A model generated the notes under the pieces. It worked only from the letters and a program-made list of their open reading frames with translations. It was not told the origin of the DNA and ran no database searches. Position numbers and translations under genes: made by a program. Below are positions 1 through 5,558 of a DNA stretch of 6,127 nt, piece by piece (position 1 is the stretch's first letter; every line of letters starts with the position of its first letter). The stretch lies in contig CAYGZC010000228.1 in the NCBI GenBank assembly GCA_964354225.1, positions 1 to 6,127 on the forward strand. The letters are read 5' to 3'. This DNA comes from CAYGZC01 sp964354225 (GTDB taxonomy: Bacteria; Bacteroidota; Ignavibacteria; UBA10030; SZUA-254).

Positions 1-590
1 CAAGCGATGTCTTCACGCTGATAACATGACCAGGTAAGATGCAATGGCGCATTAAGTAAAATTCCTTTTTTAACAATTTCGGATTTTTTTAATTCAATTA
101 TCGGAGTAACAATTTCAATATGAGTTTCTGGCTTGGTGCCAAGTTCAATAACTTTGTTGAATGCATTATAAAATTCCCTGCGACAATCGGGATAGCCGGA
201 TGAATCTTCTTCAACTGCACCAATAAATATTTTTCTTGCGTGAAGCACCTCCCCCCAGCTAACGGCTATTGAAAGAACATTGGCATTACGGAACGGTACG
301 TAGGATGTGGGAATTTGTTTTCGGTGCAGGTCGGCTGTTTGTATCTCCATTGTTTTATCTGTCAAGCTTGAGCCGCCTATGTGTTTGAGGTACTCCACGT
401 TGGCAACAAGTCTGTGTTGAACATTATAGAAATCGGCAATCGCTTGAAATGCCTGAAGCTCACGCCGTTCTGTTCGCTGGCAATAGTTCAAATGTAGAAA
501 TGCTATTTCATATTGCTGGGCAGCAATCGCGGCAGTAACACAGCTATCCATACCTCCGCTTACAAGAACAATCGAAAGTTCACGATCCAT
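1..590 (-). CDS. queC: 7-cyano-7-deazaguanine synthase QueC (3' part cut by window edge)
   Basis: QueC converts 7-carboxy-7-deazaguanine, ATP and ammonia to 7-cyano-7-deazaguanine (preQ0), in the cytoplasm, on the path to queuosine in tRNA. I translated 196 codons from the ATG at 590-588. The ATP-pyrophosphatase P-loop SGGMDS is at residues 11-16. The family segments YVPFRNAN (97-104) and EEDSSGYPDCR (127-137) follow. TWSCY (186-190) carries C189, the first of the four zinc-binding cysteines. The window ends two bases (TG) into codon 197, so the closing Cys cluster lies outside. QueC proteins are usually about 220-235 residues, so roughly 30-35 are missing. The start is firm: an in-frame TAA at 617-615 precedes it with no other start between. 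No Shine-Dalgarno is visible. It lies 81 bases downstream of queE, which makes the next substrate in the pathway, so co-transcription is likely. Confidence 0.96.
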   Translation of the reverse strand, partial: MDRELSIVLVSGGMDSCVTAAIAAQQYEIAFLHLNYCQRTERRELQAFQAIADFYNVQHRLVANVEYLKHIGGSSLTDKTMEIQTADLHRKQIPTSYVPFRNANVLSIAVSWGEVLHARKIFIGAVEEDSSGYPDCRREFYNAFNKVIELGTKPETHIEIVTPIIELKKSEIVKKGILLNAPLHLTWSCYQREDIA

Positions 591-671
591 ATGTAAATAA
601 CAGAAAGTTGATGGTTAACAATAATGGAACTGCTTTGTGCTTTTTTACTAAACACATATCTCACATCTCAT

Positions 672-1310
672 TTACACTCCCCTCGTTTCCGGGCTCCATA
701 TATACTTCTGTATTTGAAGCTGAAACCTGACATCAAGCTTATCTTGTAGAATCCATTCAACAAGCTGGAGCGGCTCGATCAGATTATAAACAGGCGACAT
801 CAGAATTGAACAATGACGATAAATCTGATGATCTTCAATCATTTTCTTTGACCATTCATAATCTTCACGACAGCCGATTACAAATTTCACTTCGTCATCA
901 AGTTTCAAGTGTTCAACATTTGCCCATATGTTTTTTTCCATCATGTTGCTTGACGGACATTTGAAATCAACAATGCGTTTAACTCGAGCATCAACTTTAC
1001 TAATGTCTAAGCTTCCACTGGTCTCGAGCAATATTTCAAATCCTTCGTCAACGAGTCGGGTCATTAAGTCGTATACGTTCGGCTGAAGAAGCGGTTCGCC
1101 ACCAGTGATTTCAACAAGCTTACAATTGTACTTACGGACTGCTATTATGATATCATCGATAGACATTTCTATTCCTTCATCAAAAGCATACGCAGTATCA
1201 CAATATGAACAATGTAGATTACAGAAGGCTAGACGGATGAACACACAAGGTCTGCCGGCATGTGTAGATTCACCCTGGATGCTGAAAAATATTTCGTTCA
1301 CTATTATCAC
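672..1310 (-). CDS. queE: 7-carboxy-7-deazaguanine synthase QueE (radical SAM)
   Basis: QueE is a radical S-adenosylmethionine enzyme that contracts 6-carboxytetrahydropterin to 7-carboxy-7-deazaguanine, the substrate of QueC. The protein has 212 residues, typical for the family. The N-terminal signature VNEIFFSIQGES is at 4-15. The 4Fe-4S ligands form CX3CX2C at C30, C34 and C37, followed by D38 and T39. The SAM-binding GGEP is at 70-73. The C-terminal LQIQKYIW...ETRGV is characteristic of QueE. The start is GTG at 1310-1308. An in-frame TGA at 1325-1323 rules out anything much longer, and a second GTG at 1301 (codon 4) is the only close alternative. I prefer 1310 because it keeps the residues that usually precede VNEIF. 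No good ribosome binding site is seen. The earlier pathway genes (folE, queD) are not in the window. Confidence 0.96.
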   Translation of the reverse strand: MIIVNEIFFSIQGESTHAGRPCVFIRLAFCNLHCSYCDTAYAFDEGIEMSIDDIIIAVRKYNCKLVEITGGEPLLQPNVYDLMTRLVDEGFEILLETSGSLDISKVDARVKRIVDFKCPSSNMMEKNIWANVEHLKLDDEVKFVIGCREDYEWSKKMIEDHQIYRHCSILMSPVYNLIEPLQLVEWILQDKLDVRFQLQIQKYIWSPETRGV

Positions 1311-1416
1311 GACAATAAAATATCAGAAATTGACGCTTCAAAGGCAAACTTGAAATAGATCAAGATTTAAGATCGTGAATAGAAGGAAAGGAAGCTAACA
1401 GATGAAGATTATCCGC
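1311..1416. other. intergenic gap between polysaccharide cluster and queE
   Basis: These 106 bases separate the last glycosyltransferase from queE and are the most likely place for a promoter of queE-queC. Read on the minus strand, I see a short imperfect inverted repeat (CTTGA...TCAAG, near 1350-1364) and a TATTTT about ten bases before the start codon. I cannot find a -35 element at good spacing. No preQ1 riboswitch pattern is recognisable. The palindrome at 1411-1427 reaches into the left-coordinate end of the upstream gene. No open frame of note lies here. Confidence 0.4.
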
Positions 1417-1427
1417 CTAAGGCGGAT
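1411..1427. repeat. 17-base perfect palindrome spanning the glycosyltransferase stop codon
   Basis: Two 8-base arms, ATCCGCCT and AGGCGGAT, flank a single central A. In the minus-strand transcript this folds into a GC-rich 7-bp stem with a UUA loop. The stop codon TAG (1419-1417) of the membrane glycosyltransferase lies in the loop and stem, so the palindrome also encodes the last residues His-Pro-Pro. No run of T follows on either strand, so a classical rho-independent terminator is not well supported. It could stall transcription, protect the 3' end of the mRNA, or be a copy of a dispersed palindromic repeat. Confidence 0.7.
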
Positions 1428-2442
1428 GAGATTTATTTGATTTAATCAGACCTTTAAAAGTACCTACGACACTGCCGACAAAGCAAACAAGATGATCGAG
1501 GAAAAGATATGGTATCATCACAATCATTGCAAATAGCCCACGGACTTGTTCCAGATAATTTAGAAAACGAATATTAAGAAGAAGGTACAGCCCAACGATT
1601 GCAGGGGCATACCAACCCGGCAGCAGCCCCATTAGTACAGCAAGGAACAATCCAATAATAAATATCGATGAAATTGTTGATACAATGAAGGCAGGATAGA
1701 CATTCACAAACCCACGACGTACAGATTGCGTAGTTTCTCTGAACTTCATAGCCAACTCTGCAAATCCGATACTCCGATTATATTCGTTTTTAATGAACGA
1801 TAAAAGTGTATAATTCTTGAGATGCTCGACTTCAATATCCATGTTTAGCTCGATATTCAGCTTTGCTTGTGCAGCACGTTTCCCTAACTCAATGTCGTCA
1901 TGTCCGTGTTTAGCAAGCAGCTCCACATTAAATCCACCTAACTTCTCAAATGCCTGCCGCTTAATTCCAGAGATTGAACCAAACAACCAATCTATGGCCG
2001 GAGGACTTTTAATGTAAGAATACCTCACCCAAAGATTTTTATACTGGCTCACAAACGATTCATGGCGATGCCTTGCCGTATAAATTCCTACCACCGCATC
2101 GATGTAATTTTCCTCCAGAGATTCGACTATCCCCAACATTGTTTCTCTCCCAATTACAATATCTGAGTCCATAAACATCAGAATGTCACCCTTTGCGGCT
2201 GATGCACCGAGGTTGCGTGCGTTGTTCGCTCCATTACCATCTTTGACCTCTATAACTGTGCAGTTATATCCTTTTACAATTTCAATTGAATTGTCGGTCG
2301 AATGATCATCAATAATAACTATCTCATAGTTTTTATAATACGACCGTTTTATTGAGCGAATACATTGACCGAGAGTCTTACTGCTGTTTTTCACCGGCAC
2401 GATTACCGAAACCAGCGGATTATATTGTGGTGTTATGTTCAT
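1417..2442 (-). CDS. membrane-anchored family 2 glycosyltransferase
   Basis: A 341-residue GT-A fold glycosyltransferase, probably transferring a sugar from a nucleotide-sugar donor to a lipid-linked or surface glycan at the inner face of the membrane. The N-terminal catalytic domain (about 10-235) opens with VSVIVPVKN (11-19). It has the nucleotide-binding acidic motif IIDDHSTDNS (43-52), the metal-binding DSD (92-94) and GSISGIKRQAFEKLGGF (155-171). An acidic motif HDDIELGKR (181-189) stands where many relatives have ED. Three hydrophobic segments follow, at about 249-271, 278-296 and 303-325, leaving a short basic tail. The ATG at 2442 starts 15 bases after the stop of the flavoenzyme gene. 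No Shine-Dalgarno is seen (the sequence before the ATG is CTCCTC), so coupling to the upstream gene is likely. The last residues come from a palindrome. Sugar donor and acceptor cannot be told from sequence; GDP-fucose is a candidate from context only. Confidence 0.88.
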   Translation of the reverse strand: MNITPQYNPLVSVIVPVKNSSKTLGQCIRSIKRSYYKNYEIVIIDDHSTDNSIEIVKGYNCTVIEVKDGNGANNARNLGASAAKGDILMFMDSDIVIGRETMLGIVESLEENYIDAVVGIYTARHRHESFVSQYKNLWVRYSYIKSPPAIDWLFGSISGIKRQAFEKLGGFNVELLAKHGHDDIELGKRAAQAKLNIELNMDIEVEHLKNYTLLSFIKNEYNRSIGFAELAMKFRETTQSVRRGFVNVYPAFIVSTISSIFIIGLFLAVLMGLLPGWYAPAIVGLYLLLNIRFLNYLEQVRGLFAMIVMIPYLFLDHLVCFVGSVVGTFKGLIKSNKSHPP

Positions 2443-2457
2443 TGAGGAGATAATATA

Positions 2458-3591
2458 TTAATTCTTGAGGATTCTAAAAACTTCTCGTGCGATCTCTCGT
2501 GCACACGTTAAGCCGGGAGATTCTATGCCGATTAAATTCACAAGACCGGGCAAACCCCGATCACTTTCTTCTTTTATAATAAAATCTTTTATCGTCTCTT
2601 CCGATCCCTTAAGTTTAGGTCGAACACCTACCTGACCCGGAGATAAATCTTCTAATTCAAGCGGTGGAAAATATCGATGAACCGCATTGTAGAATTTTTC
2701 TTTCCGCGAATCATCAAATTTATACCATTCAGACTCAGGAATCGAAGGATCCAAGTAACCCATATCGGGTCCCAGCTTCATCTGCCCCGATCTATCAATA
2801 GTCATGTGGATACCGACACTAACAAGATGCTGATGTGGAAGTGGATATACAAGGTGCGATATTAAACGACTCTTTGTTGGAGATACTGTATAATAATGTC
2901 CTCTGTTATGATGTAATCTGTAGTCAGCAGCGTCTATATCGATACCAAACGATTGGGCAACTTTATCGCTGTGCAAGCCGGCTGCATTGATAACATGTTT
3001 GGCTTCCAATCTTACATCGTCACCGTTCGTATCCTTCATGTGTAGGAAATAACTTTCATTCCTATTCTCACAGCCGATGTATTCAACTCCAAATGCCGTA
3101 TCCGCTCCGTTTGCTTTTGCTTCCAAGAGATACGATTTCATAAGCTCATGTGAATCAACAATGCCGGTACCTGGCACGTAAATAGCCGCACAACATTTGA
3201 CATACGGCTCAAGCTTGTTCGCTTGCTTCCCATCCAAAATCTGAATCCCTTCTATACCATTTGCAATGCCACGCTGGTAAAGATGATGTAATGATTCCTC
3301 TTCCTCCGGAACCACAGCAACGATTAATTTACCACAGCGTTTGTACCAAACATCTGTTTTATCACATTCTTTATAGAGACTTTTATTGCCTGCCATACAT
3401 AATCGGGTTTTCAGAAAACCCGTTGGATAGTAAATGCCTGAGTGAATTACCTCGCTGTTCCGGCTGCTGGTTTCTTGTCCAAAAGACTCATGCCGCTCGA
3501 CAAGCAGTGTAGAAAAACCACGCTTCGCGCTTTCAGCGGCACAAGCGAGCCCTACAATTCCGCCGCCAATTATCAACACATCAACTTTCAA
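2458..3591 (-). CDS. FAD-dependent oxidoreductase, L-2-hydroxyglutarate oxidase (LhgO)-like
   Basis: A 377-residue flavoprotein of the D-amino-acid-oxidase/glycerol-3-phosphate-dehydrogenase superfamily. The FAD-binding dinucleotide fold is at the N-terminus: DVLIIGGGIVGL at 4-15 with GxGxxG on G9, G11 and G14, and E32 at the end of the second strand to hold the ribose. SSRNSEVIHSGIYYP (42-56) and GIESPGLTCA (355-364) are strongly reminiscent of the L-2-hydroxyglutarate dehydrogenase branch. LhgO itself oxidises L-2-hydroxyglutarate to 2-oxoglutarate; whether this enzyme does so is unproven, and other 2-hydroxy acids or amino acids are possible. E. coli LhgO is about 420 residues, so this is a shorter form. 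It starts with TTG (3591-3589): an in-frame TGA lies six codons upstream with no ATG between, and GAGGA at 3605-3601 sits at good spacing. It overlaps the upstream glycosyltransferase gene by 11 bases, so translation is probably coupled. Its role inside a glycan cluster is unclear. Confidence 0.85.
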   Translation of the reverse strand: MKVDVLIIGGGIVGLACAAESAKRGFSTLLVERHESFGQETSSRNSEVIHSGIYYPTGFLKTRLCMAGNKSLYKECDKTDVWYKRCGKLIVAVVPEEEESLHHLYQRGIANGIEGIQILDGKQANKLEPYVKCCAAIYVPGTGIVDSHELMKSYLLEAKANGADTAFGVEYIGCENRNESYFLHMKDTNGDDVRLEAKHVINAAGLHSDKVAQSFGIDIDAADYRLHHNRGHYYTVSPTKSRLISHLVYPLPHQHLVSVGIHMTIDRSGQMKLGPDMGYLDPSIPESEWYKFDDSRKEKFYNAVHRYFPPLELEDLSPGQVGVRPKLKGSEETIKDFIIKEESDRGLPGLVNLIGIESPGLTCAREIAREVFRILKN

Positions 3592-4432
3592 TCGACAGGA
3601 TCCTCATATTCCCAAATAAACGTTTAACTGCCGCTCTTGACTTGGATGTTGGAGTAAAAAGAATGTTTTTTACAACAGAAAAAATAATCGCTCCAAAAAA
3701 TGAAAACAGATAACCATAATATTTTAAATGAGTGGGAGTGCCCCAAAATCTTTTCGATACTTTGTGTATTTCGTGAATGTACGAGGGGACAATCTTTTGA
3801 AAGTTTCGTCCTGTCTTCGACTCACCATATAATCGCAAATTTGCAAATGGCTGACGAATATATTTAAATTCATATCTTAAACCTAATCGAATAAAAAAAT
3901 CACAATCCATGGCATAATATAAACTTTCATCCAGATACCCAATCTCATCGAAGATAGACCGGCGAAAGAAAAACGCCGGCTGCACAAATTCATATTTCCA
4001 TTTCCAGTACCTGATCAAATCCTCAGGTTGTGTATGCCGTGAATACAGCGGACGAAGAACCTTGCTGTTATCATCGGTTTCAAATCCATCACCGCAGACA
4101 ATAAAAATATCGTTGTTTTTAAATTCCTCAGCGATTGCATGAAAAATATTCGGACAATATGTATCATCCGAGTTCAGCCACCCAATGATCTCACCGGTTG
4201 CCAATCGGAAACCTTTATTCAATGCGTGTGTTTGACCACGATCTGGCTCTGAAATCCAATGCAAGTGAGGATATTTCTTAAAGATTTCAATCGTGCCATC
4301 TGTTGAACCACCGTCAACAATGATATGTTCAACATCGGGATACTTTTGATTAATTACACTCTGAATTGTTTCCTCAATAAATCGCGCTTGATTTAAAGAT
4401 GGTGTAACAACCGAAATTTTGGGAAGAGGCAT
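3581..4432 (-). CDS. family 2 glycosyltransferase (WcaA-like)
   Basis: A GT-A glycosyltransferase of 283 residues from the ATG at 4432, or 292 from the ATG at 4459. Numbering from the shorter form: ISVVTPSLNQ opens the domain at 6-15, IIVDGGSTDGT (37-47) binds the nucleotide, ISEPDRGQTHALNKGF (60-75) and GWLNSDD (84-90) carry the conserved acidic residues, and QPAFFFRR and MDCDFFIRL follow further on. It should be cytoplasmic or membrane-associated; one hydrophobic stretch near the C-terminus (GYLFSFFGAIIFSVV) may contact the membrane. I prefer 4432 because it gives the usual MPLPKISVVTPS start and leaves 7 bases after the fcl stop. The start at 4459 would overlap fcl by 20 bases. Neither has a clear ribosome binding site. 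The acceptor is unknown. Being directly downstream of gmd-fcl, it is a reasonable candidate for a fucosyltransferase, but that is inference. Confidence 0.88.
   Translation of the reverse strand: MPLPKISVVTPSLNQARFIEETIQSVINQKYPDVEHIIVDGGSTDGTIEIFKKYPHLHWISEPDRGQTHALNKGFRLATGEIIGWLNSDDTYCPNIFHAIAEEFKNNDIFIVCGDGFETDDNSKVLRPLYSRHTQPEDLIRYWKWKYEFVQPAFFFRRSIFDEIGYLDESLYYAMDCDFFIRLGLRYEFKYIRQPFANLRLYGESKTGRNFQKIVPSYIHEIHKVSKRFWGTPTHLKYYGYLFSFFGAIIFSVVKNILFTPTSKSRAAVKRLFGNMRILSIES
3601..3605 (-). promoter_or_regulatory. ribosome binding site for the TTG-started flavoenzyme gene
   Basis: Minus-strand GAGGA ends 9 bases before the TTG at 3591. It lies inside the 3' end of the upstream glycosyltransferase gene. 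It is one of only two convincing Shine-Dalgarno matches in the window and decides the start, since no ATG or GTG is available in frame between the preceding TGA and the FAD-binding strand. Confidence 0.6.
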
Positions 4433-4439
4433 TTCCAGA

Positions 4440-5504
4440 TTACTGCCCTTGTGCAACATACCATTGAAATGATTTACGAATTCCTTCTTCCAACGATATT
4501 TTTGGTTTCCAACCTAACTTTGACAGCCCACTTACATCCAAAAGTTTTCTGGGAGTTCCATCCGGTTTCGAGGCATCGTAATTTAGGTTGCCTTTGAAAC
4601 CAACGACATTCCGTACGATTTCGGCTATTGCAGATATTGTTTGATCTTTGCCGGTACCAACATTTACAAGCTCACCGATATCTTTATACTCAAATCTTTC
4701 CATCAGATATATTGCAGCATCGGCAAGATCATCAACATAAAGAAACTCGCGGCAAGGAGAACCTGTTCCCCAGAGAAGAACTGAATCTGATTTGATTCCC
4801 ATTTTTTCTATAACCGGTATAATGTTCTCTATATTTCCAATCCCCTTCTGATTATCAAATCCAAACCCAAGCTTATATCGACTTACATCTTTCAATATAA
4901 CGTCGTATTTTTGTTCTTTCAATAACTTTGCTAAATAGAATTTTCGAATCAAAGCGGGAAGAACATGGGCTGTTTCAAGATTGAAGTTATCGTATGGACC
5001 GTAAAGATTGGTCGGCATGATGGAAATAAAATTCGTCCCGTACTGTTCATTAAAGTACCGGCATAATTTGATAGCTGCGATCTTCGCGATAGCGTATGGC
5101 TCATTTGTCGATTCGAGATAGCCGCTGAGAAGATATTCTTCTTTCAATGGCTGTGGTGCAAGTTTGGGGTAAATACATGACGAACCGAGATTGAGGAGTT
5201 TCTTCACTCCATGTTTATATGCTGAATGAATTACGTTCATCGCTATTGCAAGATTGTCGTAGATGAAATCCGCCTTGTAAGTATTGTTCGCAAGTATACC
5301 GCCGACACGGGCAGCAGCTAAGATAACATACTCTGGCTTTTCTATTTCGAAAAGTTTTTCAACATCATTCTGATGCGTCAAGTCGAAGGGAGGATATTCT
5401 CTGAAAATAAGATTGTGATATCCCTTTTCTTTCAACTTCCTGACAAGTGCAGAACCGACAAGTCCCGTATGGCCTGCAACGTATATTTTAGAATTTATTT
5501 TCAT
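4440..5504 (-). CDS. fcl: GDP-L-fucose synthase (long form)
   Basis: Fcl (WcaG) epimerises and reduces GDP-4-keto-6-deoxy-D-mannose to GDP-L-fucose with NADPH, in the cytoplasm. The Rossmann motif is G11-H-T-G14-L-V-G17. The sequence then carries AAARVGGI (63-70), GSSCIYPK (107-114), PYAIAK (136-141) and MPTNLYGP (163-170). Matching E. coli Fcl gives catalytic S108, Y137 and K141, with C110 and H180 as the epimerisation pair, so all active-site residues are present. The C-terminal part has REFLYVDDLA and the substrate-domain motif KPDGTPRKLLD. At 354 residues it is longer than the usual 310-320: about 40 extra residues lie at 197-238, between KFYLAKLL and VLLWGTG. I recall similar insertions in Bacteroidota homologues. 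The ATG at 5504 follows a purine-rich ribosome binding site. The gene lies 54 bases after gmd, the preceding enzyme of the pathway. Confidence 0.96.
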   Translation of the reverse strand: MKINSKIYVAGHTGLVGSALVRKLKEKGYHNLIFREYPPFDLTHQNDVEKLFEIEKPEYVILAAARVGGILANNTYKADFIYDNLAIAMNVIHSAYKHGVKKLLNLGSSCIYPKLAPQPLKEEYLLSGYLESTNEPYAIAKIAAIKLCRYFNEQYGTNFISIMPTNLYGPYDNFNLETAHVLPALIRKFYLAKLLKEQKYDVILKDVSRYKLGFGFDNQKGIGNIENIIPVIEKMGIKSDSVLLWGTGSPCREFLYVDDLADAAIYLMERFEYKDIGELVNVGTGKDQTISAIAEIVRNVVGFKGNLNYDASKPDGTPRKLLDVSGLSKLGWKPKISLEEGIRKSFQWYVAQGQ

Positions 5505-5515
5505 GTAAGTAATAA

Positions 5516-5525
5516 CCTCTCCTCT
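5516..5525 (-). promoter_or_regulatory. ribosome binding site of fcl, part of a direct repeat
   Basis: The minus strand reads AGAGGAGAGG, ending 11 bases before the fcl ATG. This is the strongest Shine-Dalgarno-like sequence in the window, though the spacing is a little long. Its core AGGAGAGG also occurs 13 bases upstream as the 3' arm of the palindrome at 5527-5551 (plus-strand copies of CCTCTCCT at 5516-5523 and 5529-5536). Confidence 0.6.
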
Positions 5526-5526
5526 A

Positions 5527-5551
5527 ATCCTCTCCTTATTAAGGAGAGGAT
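5527..5551. repeat. 25-base perfect palindrome between gmd and fcl
   Basis: Two perfect 12-base arms (ATCCTCTCCTTA and its reverse complement) flank one central T. It begins 7 bases after the gmd stop codon in transcription order and ends just before the fcl ribosome binding site. In RNA it would form a stable stem of about 11 bp with a three-base loop. No T-run follows, and fcl must be expressed with gmd, so I read it as an intercistronic hairpin or a dispersed palindromic repeat rather than a terminator. Confidence 0.75.
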
Positions 5552-5558
5552 GGATCGG

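Noticed and set aside
1..1310. 7-deazaguanine DNA modification system (dpd type) built on queE-queC
   Set aside because: Only the two preQ0 synthesis genes are visible, with no dpdA or restriction genes, so ordinary queuosine synthesis is the simpler reading.
1105..1353. Plus-strand open frame opposite queE
   Set aside because: It runs antisense to the radical SAM cluster region of queE, shows no domain pattern, and every other gene is on the minus strand.
1311..1416. preQ1 riboswitch upstream of queE
   Set aside because: I looked for the compact preQ1-I pseudoknot pattern with its A-rich tail before the start and did not find it. A covariance-model search would settle it.
1817..2865. Short plus-strand open frames at 1817-2017 and 2677-2865
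   Set aside because: Both are antisense to well-supported coding sequence and have no ribosome site or family signature.
3261..3627. Two overlapping plus-strand open frames opposite the flavoenzyme gene
   Set aside because: They lie opposite the conserved FAD-binding region, have Cys- and Pro-rich low-information translations and no recognisable motif.
5527..5551. Rho-independent terminator after gmd
   Set aside because: No T-run follows the hairpin in the direction of transcription, and the next gene encodes the following step of the same pathway.
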